From: Streptomyces sp. HB132
Lineage (GTDB): Bacteria; Actinomycetota; Actinomycetes; Streptomycetales; Streptomycetaceae
Reading direction: 5' to 3'
Assembly (NCBI RefSeq): GCF_016909575.1
Contig: NZ_JAFBGA010000003.1
Span: 310,001 to 374,000 of the forward strand
Length of the DNA: 64,000 nucleotides
Translations under genes and position numbers: made by a program
Notes under the pieces: model-generated
The model's input: only the letters and a program-made list of their open reading frames with translations
Database searches by the model: none
Told to the model about the DNA's origin: nothing
In this document: positions 28,259 to 38,266 of the stretch, one piece after another
Position numbering within the stretch: position 1 is the first letter of the stretch
Layout of the letters: every line of letters begins with the position of its first letter

Positions 28259-28909
28259 TCAGGCGGTGCGTTCCCGGATGCGCCGCGCCAGCGACGCGGC
28301 GGCCGCCCCGGGGTCCGTCGCCCCGGTGATCGCCCGCACGACCACGACGCGACGCGCTCCGGCGTCCAGCACCTCGTCCAGATTGCCTGCGTCGATCCCG
28401 CCGATGGCGAACCACGGGCGCGTCGAGCCGAGCGAGGCCGCGTACCGCACGAGGCCGAGGCCGGGTGCGTGCCGGCCGGGCTTGGTCGGGGTGGGCCAGC
28501 AGGGGCCCGTGCAGAAGTAGTCGACGCCCGCTTCGGCGACGGCGGCGTCGACCTCGGCCTCGGCGTGGGTGGAGCGGCCGATCACCACCTCGCCGCCGAT
28601 GACGGCGCGGGCGGCGGGCACCGGCAGGTCTCCCTGCCCGAGGTGCAGCACGTCGGAACCGATGGCGTGGGCGACGTCGGCCCGGTCGTTCACCGCGAGC
28701 AGCGCGCCGTGGCGCTTGCAGGCGTCGGCGAACACGGCGAGGTGTTCGAGCTCCTCGGCGGCCTCCATGCCCTTGTCCCGCAACTGCACGACGTCCACGC
28801 CGTTGGCCAGCACGGCGTCGAGGAACTCGGGGAGGTCACCCTGCCGCTTGCGGGCGTCCGTGCACAGGTAGAGCCGGGCGCCGGAGAGCTGGTCGCGAGG
28901 CGTGGACAT
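28259..28909 (-). CDS. thiE: ThiE, thiamine phosphate synthase
   Basis: Couples HMP pyrophosphate and the thiazole phosphate to thiamine monophosphate. The 216-residue TIM-barrel shows [29 protein letters not shown] (pyrophosphate-binding QLRxK), [26 protein letters not shown] and FAIGGID, the standard ThiE motifs. It lies on the minus strand, about 2.4 kb from the thiO-thiS-thiG unit. I looked for a second TPP riboswitch upstream (28910-29074) and saw none, so its regulation may differ from thiOSG. Confidence 0.95.
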   Translation of the reverse strand: MSTPRDQLSGARLYLCTDARKRQGDLPEFLDAVLANGVDVVQLRDKGMEAAEELEHLAVFADACKRHGALLAVNDRADVAHAIGSDVLHLGQGDLPVPAARAVIGGEVVIGRSTHAEAEVDAAVAEAGVDYFCTGPCWPTPTKPGRHAPGLGLVRYAASLGSTRPWFAIGGIDAGNLDEVLDAGARRVVVVRAITGATDPGAAAASLARRIRERTA

Positions 28910-29024
28910 GATGGATTCCCCCGTCGGTGCGTGGATGGATGGCTGGTGCGTGGACGGGTCACCGGTGCGGTGACGAATCGCCCGTACGTCGGCGACCGCC
29001 GTGCCGACGGGTCCGGTAACGGCG

Positions 29025-29057
29025 GAGTGCGGGCCGCGAATGCCACGGCCCGCACTC
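29025..29057 (-). terminator. Terminator downstream of Rv2175c-like gene
   Basis: Arms 29025-29036 and 29046-29057 (GAGTGCGGGCCG / CGGCCCGCACTC) are perfect complements with a 9-base loop, 18 bases past the stop of the gene read on the minus strand. It separates that unit from thiE. Confidence 0.75.
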
Positions 29058-29074
29058 CACTCACGGTCGTCCGG

Positions 29075-29503
29075 TCAGACGGCAAGCGCCTGAGCCCGGC
29101 GCTTCACCTCCGTACCGCGATTCTCGCTCAGGGCCTGCGCGGGGGTTCCGGGCAGGCTCGGGTCGGGGGTGAAGAGCCAGTCCAGCATCTCTTCGTCGTT
29201 GTAGCCGTCGTCCCTCAGGAGTGTCAGGGTCCCTGCGAGGCCCTTGACCACCTTGTCGCCGTCGATGAAGGCGGCAGGCACCTGGAGCGCCCGGTTCTCA
29301 CCACGTCGTACGGCGATGAGCTGGCCCTCCTTGACCAGCTGCCGTACGCGCGTCACCTCGACATCGAGCATTTCCGCGATGTCGGGAAGGTGGAGCCAGG
29401 CGGGGACGAGAGCATCGATCTTTGCGTCAATCTCGGTCACAAGGACAAGCGTGCCATCCCGGACCGACAGTCGGTACCCGGGCCGACCGTACGGGGCCGT
29501 CAC
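29075..29503 (-). CDS. Rv2175c-family DNA-binding protein
   Basis: Small winged helix-turn-helix protein like M. tuberculosis Rv2175c, a DNA-binding substrate of the kinase PknL. The HTH lies at LHLPDIAEMLDVEVTRVRQLVKEGQLIAV, followed by LLRDDGYNDEEMLDWLFTPDPSLPG and the conserved EVKRRAQALAV end. GTG 29503 overlaps the stop of the upstream oxidoreductase by 4 bases (142 residues); GTG 29440 gives 121 residues beginning TEIDAKID, which many annotations prefer. The longer form has an N-terminal extension comparable to that phosphorylated in Rv2175c. A PASTA kinase gene lies 4 kb away, as in mycobacteria. Confidence 0.82.
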   Translation of the reverse strand: MTAPYGRPGYRLSVRDGTLVLVTEIDAKIDALVPAWLHLPDIAEMLDVEVTRVRQLVKEGQLIAVRRGENRALQVPAAFIDGDKVVKGLAGTLTLLRDDGYNDEEMLDWLFTPDPSLPGTPAQALSENRGTEVKRRAQALAV

Positions 29504-30741
29504 AGACCCCGGAGAACCGTCGATTTCAGCGGTACGGAGGAGTCGGCGGCCCGCGCCGGGTCGATCCGCGCCCCGGCTTCGACGAGCTTGCGCCCCTGCG
29601 CGAGGTCGCGCGGCCGGCTCACGGCCAGCACGGCGACCAGGACCCCCCGCCTCAGCCAGCAGACCGTCCAGGACGGGTCCCCCGGGTCACCGCGCCACAG
29701 CAGCGTGTCGGCTCCGGTGTGACGGCCCGCGTACTGCACGAAGCGCCCGAACTGCTCGGACCAGAAGTAGGGCACCGGGTCGTAGGTGCCGGCCTCACCG
29801 CCCGCGAGGGCGGCGGCGACCGCGCGGGGCCCCTGGAGGGCGTTGTCCCAGTGGTGGACCAGCAGCCGCTCCCCGTAGCGGTCCGAAGGGAACGACGCGC
29901 AGTCGCCCACCGCGTAGACATCGGGCAGCGAGGTGCGCAGCGAGCGGTCCGCGGTGACCGAACCGTCCGGGCCGAGCGCGATGCCCGAACCCGCGAGCCA
30001 CGCGGTGGCGGGCCGGGCGCCGATGCCCACGACCACCGCTCCGGCGGGGACGACCCGGCCGTCCGTCAGGTGGACGGCGCCCTGTTCGACGCGTGCGACC
30101 CGGGCGCCGGTGAGGAGTTCGGCTCCGCTCTCGGCGTACCAGCCGGCCATCGGCGCGGCGACCTCGGCGGGCATCGTGCCCGCGAGGGGGTGGTCGGCGG
30201 CCTCGACGACGGTGACCGCGCAGCCGGCCGCGCGGGCCGCGGTGGTGAACTCGGCGCCGATCCAGCCCGCTCCGACCACGACCACGTCGTGCTGCCGTTC
30301 CAGGACGGGCCGCAGCCGGGCGGCATCGTCCAGGGTGCGCAGCAGATGGACGCCGGGCACCCCCTCGGATCCTGGCAGTGCGACGGGTTCCGCTCCGGTG
30401 GCGAGGACCAGCACGTCGTAGGCGACGGGGCCTTCCAGGGTGTCCAGCTCGTGCGCCCCCGCGCGCAGGCCCGTCACGTCCAGCCCGAGGCGCAGGGTGA
30501 TGTCCAGCTCCTCGAAGTCGACGTCGAAGGCGGAGTCCTCGGCCTTGCCGAGCAGTACGGCCTTGGACAGGGGCGGCCGGTCGTACGGCTGGTGGGGTTC
30601 GGCACCGACCAGCGTGACCGGTCCCGCGAAGCCCTGTTCGCGCAGGGCTACGGCCGTCTGCACACCCGCCATGCCGGCACCCACGATCACGACACCGCCG
30701 GGCCGGTGTCCTCCTGCCGGGTCCTGCGTCTGCTCGCTCAC
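29500..30741 (-). CDS. FAD/NAD-dependent oxidoreductase, ferredoxin-reductase-like
   Basis: 413-residue flavoprotein of the pyridine nucleotide-disulphide class, closest in layout to ferredoxin and rubredoxin reductases. The FAD site is VVIVGAGMAGVQTAVAL at about 17-33; the NAD site VVVVGAGWIGAEFTTAA follows at about 150-166; YAVGDCASFPS is the second FAD contact; YFWSEQFGRFVQYAG resembles the dimerisation domain of ferredoxin reductases. No redox Cys pair. GTG start with GGTGG upstream. Electron partner unknown; no ferredoxin is encoded beside it. Confidence 0.85.
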   Translation of the reverse strand: MSEQTQDPAGGHRPGGVVIVGAGMAGVQTAVALREQGFAGPVTLVGAEPHQPYDRPPLSKAVLLGKAEDSAFDVDFEELDITLRLGLDVTGLRAGAHELDTLEGPVAYDVLVLATGAEPVALPGSEGVPGVHLLRTLDDAARLRPVLERQHDVVVVGAGWIGAEFTTAARAAGCAVTVVEAADHPLAGTMPAEVAAPMAGWYAESGAELLTGARVARVEQGAVHLTDGRVVPAGAVVVGIGARPATAWLAGSGIALGPDGSVTADRSLRTSLPDVYAVGDCASFPSDRYGERLLVHHWDNALQGPRAVAAALAGGEAGTYDPVPYFWSEQFGRFVQYAGRHTGADTLLWRGDPGDPSWTVCWLRRGVLVAVLAVSRPRDLAQGRKLVEAGARIDPARAADSSVPLKSTVLRGL

Positions 30742-30769
30742 CCGTCCACCCTAGTCACGTGGGACGGCG

Positions 30770-31144
30770 TCACCTCGAGAGTTCCTCCACCACGCTCTTC
30801 CCGCGGCCCTCCTGGGACTCCCACTGCCACGTCTCGTCGAGGCGGACCCGGCCGTCGGGCAGCTCGGTGACGGTCGAGACGCAGTGCCCGGACGAGGTCG
30901 TCCCGTCGTGCTTCAGCTGGACGGTGGGGGTACCTCCCGTGCCCTTGAGGCTACGGGGGATGAAGTCCAGGAGGTCCGCCTCCCTGGTGCCGACGAGATG
31001 CCCCCGGACGACGTCGCCGCCCGTGTACTCGGCCCAGATCCGGCCGTCCCGCTCGTGATACGCGAACCGGGTCCGGGTCCCGACCTGCCCGGGAGACTGG
31101 TCGGCGACCGGTGCGAGGACGAGTCCGTCGAGTGAACGGGCCAC
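30770..31144 (-). CDS. Conserved protein of unknown function
   Basis: 124-residue protein without membrane segments or cofactor motifs. The pattern of alternating short strands (FAYHERDGRIWAEYTGGDVVRGHLVGTR and, later, STVTELPDGRVRLDETWQWES; quoted here for location only) suggests a small beta-barrel. Similar actinobacterial proteins are often labelled N-acetylglutamate synthase, which I do not consider supported. GTG 31144 has GGGAGC upstream. It is 28 bases before the flavoprotein gene, so it probably leads that minus-strand unit, divergent from the thiamine genes. Confidence 0.7.
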   Translation of the reverse strand: MARSLDGLVLAPVADQSPGQVGTRTRFAYHERDGRIWAEYTGGDVVRGHLVGTREADLLDFIPRSLKGTGGTPTVQLKHDGTTSSGHCVSTVTELPDGRVRLDETWQWESQEGRGKSVVEELSR

Positions 31145-31198
31145 GGGTGCTGCTCCCTTACCGACTGCGGGCGGTGGGGTCTAGGCTGGCCACCGTAA

Positions 31199-31296
31199 GA
31201 CACTCGCGGGAGTCCGGACGTACCGGGCTGAGAGGGAGGCTGACCGGCCTCCGACCGTACGAACCTGATCCGGGTCATGCCGGCGAAGGGAGGGGC
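31199..31296 (+). promoter_or_regulatory. TPP riboswitch (THI element) upstream of thiO
   Basis: The conserved core is present in order: GGGCTGAGAGGGAGG around 31224-31238, GAACCTGATCCGGGTCATGC around 31261-31280, and CCGGCGAAGGGAGG around 31280-31294. These match the THI box aptamer. The Shine-Dalgarno for thiO (GGGAGGGG) overlaps the 3' strand of the element, which favours translational control by ligand-induced sequestration. Confidence 0.93.
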
Positions 31297-31305
31297 TGGA
31301 CGCCC

Positions 31306-33547
<2,242 letters not shown>

Positions 33548-33660
33548 GACCCGGGTACCGGGGCGGCCCGCCGGTCACAGCATGTGCATACCCCTGTCAC
33601 GGCTCGGCACCGGACGGTCCCCGGGAGGCCTGGACCGTCCGGCGTGTCCGTGGCAGCTCG

Positions 33661-33666
33661 TAGACT
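33661..33666 (+). promoter_or_regulatory. Possible -10 box for leaderless kinase transcript
   Basis: TAGACT ends 6 bases before the GTG at 33673, and there is no purine-rich ribosome site in front of the start. The simplest reading is transcription starting at or next to the GTG. No clear -35 element is visible. Confidence 0.45.
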
Positions 33667-33672
33667 CGCTCC

Positions 33673-35595
33673 GTGGACACGACCCTCCAGGACCCCCTCG
33701 TCGGGCAGCTGCTCGACGGCCGCTATCGCATCGATGCGCGCATCGCCGTCGGCGGTATGGCCACGGTCTACCGGGCCATGGACACCCGGCTCGACCGGGT
33801 GCTCGCCCTCAAGGTGATGCACCCGGCGCTGGCGACCGACGCCGCGTTCGTCGAACGCTTCATCCGCGAGGCCAAGTCCGTCGCCCGGCTCGCGCATCCG
33901 AACGTGGTGGGCGTCTTCGACCAGGGTGCCCAGGGCGCGTACGTGTACCTGGCGATGGAGTACGTCGCCGGATGCACCCTTCGTGACGTCCTGCGGGAGC
34001 GCGGGGCACTGCAGCCCCGGGCCGCCCTGGACATCCTGGAGCCGGTACTGGCCGCCCTGGGCGCCGCGCACCGCGCGGGCTTCGTCCACCGTGACATGAA
34101 GCCGGAGAACGTCCTGATAGGGGACGACGGCCGGGTCAAGGTCGCCGACTTCGGCCTCGTACGCGCGGTGGGAACCGCCACCGACACCACCGGCTCGCTC
34201 CTGGGCACGGTCTCCTATCTCGCCCCCGAGCAGATCGAGCAGGGCACGGCCGACACACGGTCCGACGTGTACGCCTGCGGTGTCGTGCTCTACGAGATGC
34301 TGACCGGCGGCAAACCCCATGCCGGGGACACCGCGGCGCAGGTCATCTACCAGCATCTGAACGAGGACGTCCCCGCACCGTCCGGTTCCGTGCCGGGACT
34401 GGCCGCCGGGCTGGACGGGCTGGTGGCCGCCGCCGCCGCGCGGAACCCCGACGTCCGTCCGCTCGACGCGGTGGCCCTGCTCGCCATGTCCCGTGAGGTC
34501 CGGGCGGCCCTCACCGAGGAGCAGCTCGACGCGATGCCCCCGCAGGCCGTCGCGGAGACGCACGACGCAGCCGAGGACCGTACGAGCGTGATCCCCCGGG
34601 TGATACCGGCGGGCCAGGGCACCGCGCATCACACCAGCCGGCTGGAGATGCCCCCTGTCTCGCCCAGCGAGCCGGGGCGAGGCAGGTTCGGCCCCTTCAC
34701 CGACCGCGGCCGGCGCGGTGTCCTCGCCGTGCTCGTCGCCGTCCTGCTGGCGCTGGGGGCCGGGGCGGGGATCTGGTACATCAACTCGGGACAGTTCACC
34801 CGGGTCCCCTCGCTCCTCGGCCAGACCCAGAGCGCAGCCGAGAAGCGGCTCGCGGACGAGGGGCTCGATCTGAAGGGTGTCGAGCGCGCCTACAGCGACA
34901 CGGTGAGGCGCGGCACGGTGATCAGCAGCGACCCGGGCTCCGGAGAGCGGATCCGGGGCAACGACGCGGTGAAGCTGGTGGTCTCGCGCGGCCCGGAGAC
35001 CGTGAAGGTCCCGGACGTCAAAGGGCTCGCCCTCGCCGATGCCCGGCGTGAGCTGAAGAAGTGGGGGCTCGCGCCCGGGATGGTGACCCGGGAGTTCAGC
35101 GAGGAGATCGACCGGGGCAAGGTGATCCGTACGGATCCCCGCACCGGCACCGAGCGGCACACGGACTCGGCGGTCGCCCTGGTCGTCAGCAAGGGAAGCC
35201 CCGTCGACGTGCCCGACGTCACCGGCCTCTCCGTCGACGACGCCAAGGCCGCGCTGGACGAGGCGGGCCTGAAGGCCGAGGTGCTGACCGAGCGGGTCAA
35301 CTCCCCCGAGGAGCAGGGCGGGATCGCCCGGCAGTCGCCCGGCAGCGGTGCGGAGGCCGCGAAGGGCGACACCGTCGAGCTGACGGTCTCCAAGGGCCCG
35401 CGCATGCTCGAGGTCCCCGACGTCACGGGGAAGGACGTCGAAGAGGCCCGGAGCACACTGGAGGAGGCGGGCTTCGAGGTCAAGGTCGACCGCCCGTTCC
35501 TCTCCTTCAGCGACACGGTCGCCCGCCAGTCCGTCGAGGGCGGCGAGAAGGCCGCCGAAGGATCCACCGTCACCATCAGGACCAAGGGCCTGTAG
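33673..35595 (+). CDS. PASTA-domain Ser/Thr protein kinase (PkaF/PknL-like)
   Basis: 640-residue membrane kinase of the PknB type. The kinase domain (about 15-275) has glycine loop IAVGGMATVYRA, Lys in LALKVMHP, catalytic loop FVHRDMKPENVL, and DFGLVRAVG. An Ala/Pro-rich linker precedes one membrane segment (about 350-373). Four PASTA repeats follow, beginning TRVPSLLGQT, VKVPDVKGLA, VDVPDVTGLS and LEVPDVTGKD, which typically sense muropeptides or lipid II. It matches S. coelicolor pkaF in position. Mycobacterial PknL in the same neighbourhood lacks PASTA, so this is not a simple copy. Probable targets: cell-wall enzymes and the Rv2175c-like protein. Confidence 0.94.
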   Translation: MDTTLQDPLVGQLLDGRYRIDARIAVGGMATVYRAMDTRLDRVLALKVMHPALATDAAFVERFIREAKSVARLAHPNVVGVFDQGAQGAYVYLAMEYVAGCTLRDVLRERGALQPRAALDILEPVLAALGAAHRAGFVHRDMKPENVLIGDDGRVKVADFGLVRAVGTATDTTGSLLGTVSYLAPEQIEQGTADTRSDVYACGVVLYEMLTGGKPHAGDTAAQVIYQHLNEDVPAPSGSVPGLAAGLDGLVAAAAARNPDVRPLDAVALLAMSREVRAALTEEQLDAMPPQAVAETHDAAEDRTSVIPRVIPAGQGTAHHTSRLEMPPVSPSEPGRGRFGPFTDRGRRGVLAVLVAVLLALGAGAGIWYINSGQFTRVPSLLGQTQSAAEKRLADEGLDLKGVERAYSDTVRRGTVISSDPGSGERIRGNDAVKLVVSRGPETVKVPDVKGLALADARRELKKWGLAPGMVTREFSEEIDRGKVIRTDPRTGTERHTDSAVALVVSKGSPVDVPDVTGLSVDDAKAALDEAGLKAEVLTERVNSPEEQGGIARQSPGSGAEAAKGDTVELTVSKGPRMLEVPDVTGKDVEEARSTLEEAGFEVKVDRPFLSFSDTVARQSVEGGEKAAEGSTVTIRTKGL

Positions 35596-35614
35596 GCCAG
35601 TCGAGGACCGGAAA

Positions 35615-36478
35615 ATGCGCAACCCCATCGGCGGTCACGTTCCCGTGGCCGGAGGACTCGCGAAGGTCGGCCTCGGCTACGCGCGGGAGCTGGCGGCCGA
35701 GGCCGTGCAGGTCTTCGTCGCCAATCCGCGCGGCTGGGCGACACCACCGGGCAACCCGGCGCAGGACGAGCTGTTCCGCTCGGAGTGCGCGGCGGACGCG
35801 GTTCCCGCGTACGTCCATGCCCCGTACCTGATCAACTTCGGCTCGCACACGGAGGCCACGGTCGAGCGGTCGGTCCTGTCGCTGCGCCACTCGCTGCGCC
35901 GGGCGAGGGCGATAGGCGCGCTCGGCGTGGTGGTGCACACCGGTTCGGCGACCGGCGGACGCCCCCGCGAGGAGGCACTCGCCCAGGTGCGCACGCACAT
36001 GCTCCCGCTGCTGGACGAGCTGACCCATGACGACGATCCGTTCCTGCTGCTGGAGTCGACGGCCGGACAGGGCTCCTCGCTCTGCTCACGGACCTGGGAC
36101 TTCGGTCCGTACTTCGAGGCCCTGGACTCGCATCCCAGGCTGGGGGTCTGCCTGGACACCTGCCACATCTACGCGGCGGGCCACGACCTGACAGGGCCCG
36201 CGGGCATGCGGCAGACCCTGGACCTGCTGGTGGACACCGTCGGCGAGGGCCGGCTGAAACTGATCCACGCCAACGACTCCAAGGACGTGGTGGGCGCCCA
36301 CAAGGACCGGCACGAGAACATCGGCGCGGGTCACATCGGCTCCGAGCCGTTCCGTGAGCTGTTCTCACACCCGGCCACCGAGGATGTGCCTCTGATCATC
36401 GAGACGCCGGGCGGCAGGGACGGGCATGCGGCGGACGTGGCCCTGCTGAAGGAGCTCCGGGGCGCCGCCTCCGGATGA
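35615..36478 (+). CDS. nfo: Endonuclease IV-family AP endonuclease
   Basis: 287-residue TIM-barrel, zinc-dependent DNA repair nuclease cutting 5' of abasic sites. Metal-ligand motifs are clear: VHAPYLINFGSH (His), LLLESTAGQGSS (Glu), GVCLDTCHIYAAGHD (Asp, His), HANDSKDVVGAHKDRHENIG (His, Asp, His) and IIETPGGRDGHA (Glu). ATG 35615 starts 20 bases after the kinase stop, so the two may share a transcript, although no functional link is obvious. The length matches the bacterial Nfo family. Confidence 0.93.
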   Translation: MRNPIGGHVPVAGGLAKVGLGYARELAAEAVQVFVANPRGWATPPGNPAQDELFRSECAADAVPAYVHAPYLINFGSHTEATVERSVLSLRHSLRRARAIGALGVVVHTGSATGGRPREEALAQVRTHMLPLLDELTHDDDPFLLLESTAGQGSSLCSRTWDFGPYFEALDSHPRLGVCLDTCHIYAAGHDLTGPAGMRQTLDLLVDTVGEGRLKLIHANDSKDVVGAHKDRHENIGAGHIGSEPFRELFSHPATEDVPLIIETPGGRDGHAADVALLKELRGAASG

Positions 36479-36524
36479 GAACGGCTGGTGTGACGCGGCT
36501 CCCGACGTTTCCGGACCCGACGGT

Positions 36525-37157
36525 TCAGAGCTCCGGGCCGTCCCCGGGCTCCTCCTGGTAGGAGTAGCGCTGTTCGCTCCACGGGTCGCCGATGTTGTGG
36601 TAGCCGCGCTCCTCCCAGAACCCGCGGCGGTCGGCCGTCATGTATTCGATGCCCCGGACCCACTTGGGCCCCTTCCAGGCATACAGGTGCGGCACGACCA
36701 GGCGCAGCGGGAATCCGTGTTCGGCGGTGAGCAGTTCGCCGTCCTTGTGGGTGGCGAACAGTGTCCGGTCCGACGCGAAGTCGGCGAGCCGGAGATTCGA
36801 GCTGAAGCCGTATTCGGCCCAGACCATCACATGGGTGACCTGGGGGGCGGGCGGCGCCAGTTCCACGACCTCTCGGGCCGGAATTCCGCCCCACTCGGCT
36901 TCGAGCATGCTGAATTTCGTCACGCAGTGGAGATCCGCGACGACGGAGGAGAAGGGGAGTGCCGTGAATTCCTGGTGATTCCAGCAGTGTTTGTCACCGT
37001 CGGCCGTGGCCCCGAAGACCCTGAACTCCCAGCGGTCCGGCTTGAACTTGGGGACGGGCCCGTAATGGGTGACCGGCCAGCCCCGCTGCAGCCGCTGCCC
37101 CGGCGGAAGCCCGGACTGCTCTGCTGTGCCGCGTTCCCGGCTTTCCGGCTGACCCAT
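36525..37157 (-). CDS. Sulfite-oxidase-like molybdopterin oxidoreductase
   Basis: 210-residue protein of the YedY/SUOX fold. FPVTHYGPVP-like opening (WPVTHYGPVPKFKPDRWEF), the conserved VVADLHCVTKFS with the cysteine that would ligate molybdenum, HVMVWAEYGFSSNL, and the ending FWEERGYHNIGDPWSEQRY are typical of the actinobacterial group. It lacks a Tat signal peptide, unlike MsrP/YedY, so it is probably cytoplasmic. The substrate is unknown. It is divergent from bfr across about 155 bases. Confidence 0.87.
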   Translation of the reverse strand: MGQPESRERGTAEQSGLPPGQRLQRGWPVTHYGPVPKFKPDRWEFRVFGATADGDKHCWNHQEFTALPFSSVVADLHCVTKFSMLEAEWGGIPAREVVELAPPAPQVTHVMVWAEYGFSSNLRLADFASDRTLFATHKDGELLTAEHGFPLRLVVPHLYAWKGPKWVRGIEYMTADRRGFWEERGYHNIGDPWSEQRYSYQEEPGDGPEL

Positions 37158-37312
37158 GCCTCCATGGTGACAGACAGGCAGGGGTGGTCATGACCAGGGG
37201 AGAGGCGATTCGGGCAACTCATACTAAGCATGCACTTACTGGACGGCCGGGTGGCGTGGTGCGAGGATGCGCCCAGACATGCCCAGTTCACCGGTTGGAA
37301 GGAGCCTCTGCG

Positions 37313-37792
37313 ATGCAGGGCGACCCCGAGGTCCTCGAGTTCCTCAACGAACAGCTGACCGCCGAATTGACTGCCATCAATCAGTACTTCCTGCACGCGA
37401 AGATGCAGGAGAACTTCGGCTGGACGAAGCTCGCGAAGTACACGCGGGCCGAATCGTTCGACGAGATGAAGCACGCCGAGATCCTCACCGACCGGATCCT
37501 GTTCCTGGACGGCCTGCCCAACTACCAGCGGCTCTTCCACGTGCGGGTCGGCCAGACCGTCACCGAGATGTTCCAGGCCGACCGCCAGGTCGAGGTGGAG
37601 GCGATCGACCGCCTCCGGCGGGGCATCGAGGTGATGCGCGGCAAGGGCGACATCACCTCGGCGAACATCTTCGAGTCCATCCTCGAGGACGAGGAGCATC
37701 ACATCGACTATCTCGACACCCAGCTGGAACTGGTCGAGAAGCTCGGGGAGCCGCTCTACATCGCCCAGCTGATCGAGCAGCCGGAGAGCTGA
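37313..37792 (+). CDS. bfr: Bacterioferritin
   Basis: 159-residue haem-containing ferritin forming a 24-mer iron store. ATG 37313 is preceded by GGAAGGAG. Ferroxidase ligands fit Glu18, Glu51 and His54 (SFDEMKHAEI), then Glu and His in ILEDEEHHIDYL; Met52 in DEMKH is the haem axial ligand. Terminal LEKLGEPLYIAQ-like sequence matches the family. Bfd is encoded convergently just downstream, a functional pair. I see no iron box directly upstream of bfr. Confidence 0.96.
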   Translation: MQGDPEVLEFLNEQLTAELTAINQYFLHAKMQENFGWTKLAKYTRAESFDEMKHAEILTDRILFLDGLPNYQRLFHVRVGQTVTEMFQADRQVEVEAIDRLRRGIEVMRGKGDITSANIFESILEDEEHHIDYLDTQLELVEKLGEPLYIAQLIEQPES

Positions 37793-37810
37793 TCCGCCGA
37801 AGCTCCCGGC

Positions 37811-37834
37811 GGCCTCCGGTACTGCCCGGAGGGC
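37811..37834. terminator. Hairpin between convergent bfr and bfd
   Basis: GGCCTCCGG at 37811-37819 can pair with CCGGAGGGCC at 37826-37835 with one bulged base and a short loop. It lies in the 50-base gap between the two stop codons, so it can serve both. Confidence 0.55.
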
Positions 37835-37842
37835 CGGTCCTC

Positions 37843-38118
37843 TCAGGCGGCGTCGGAGAGCCTGACGCCCGGGGCGGTGCCGAGGGCGACGGGCGCGGCG
37901 GGCGCAGCCGCCCGAACGGTTCGCCCCTCGACGAGCTCACGGCTCGGGCAGTCGCCGCGGCCGAGCAGGGCCTGGATCCTGCGGACGCAGCCGCCGCAGT
38001 CGGTGCCCGCCTTGCAGGCGGAGGCGATCTGGCGGGGCGTGCACGCGCCGCCCTCCGCATGCCGCTTGACCTGGTCCTCCGTGATGCCGAAGCAGGAACA
38101 GACGTACATGCGGTTCAC
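37843..38118 (-). CDS. bfd: Bacterioferritin-associated ferredoxin
   Basis: [2Fe-2S] protein that binds bacterioferritin and reduces its ferric core to release iron. The N-terminal BFD domain has Cys-x-Cys in MYVCSCFGITEDQV and Cys-x2-Cys in GTDCGGCVRRIQALL. The product is 91 residues, with a C-terminal Ala/Pro-rich extension beyond the compact ~60-residue domain. ATG at 38118 or the second Met (38109). A DmdR/IdeR-type iron box lies about 36 bases upstream, so it is likely derepressed under iron limitation. Confidence 0.92.
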   Translation of the reverse strand: MNRMYVCSCFGITEDQVKRHAEGGACTPRQIASACKAGTDCGGCVRRIQALLGRGDCPSRELVEGRTVRAAAPAAPVALGTAPGVRLSDAA

Positions 38119-38153
38119 CTCCCGACGGGTCGATCACTGCGCCGTCCCGAATT

Positions 38154-38172
38154 CTCGGTGAGGCTAACCTAA
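38154..38172 (-). promoter_or_regulatory. Iron box (DmdR/IdeR operator) of bfd
   Basis: Read on the minus strand, 38172-38154 is TTAGGTTAGCCTCACCGAG, matching the actinobacterial iron box consensus TTAGGTTAGGCTCACCTAA at 16 of 19 positions by my comparison. It lies just before the bfd start. Confidence 0.75.
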
Positions 38173-38212
38173 CCTTACCTGCGAGGCCCTGTGCACGAAA
38201 GCCCCGGTACGG

Positions 38213-38249
38213 CTGTGGGGCACGGATCACATCGATCCGTGCCCCACAG
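38213..38249 (-). terminator. Terminator of the DAHP synthase gene
   Basis: Arms 38213-38228 and 38234-38249 form a perfect 16-bp stem with a 5-base loop, 18 bases past the DAHP synthase stop on the minus strand. It insulates bfd from read-through. Confidence 0.85.
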
Positions 38250-38266
38250 GCGTTCAGCGGTGGTCC

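Noticed and set aside
28930..28950. Tandem GATGG repeats ahead of thiE
   Set aside because: Only two or three short copies; not a meaningful repeat array.
28910..29074. Second TPP riboswitch upstream of thiE
   Set aside because: The CTGAGA and ACCTGATC core elements are not present on the minus strand.
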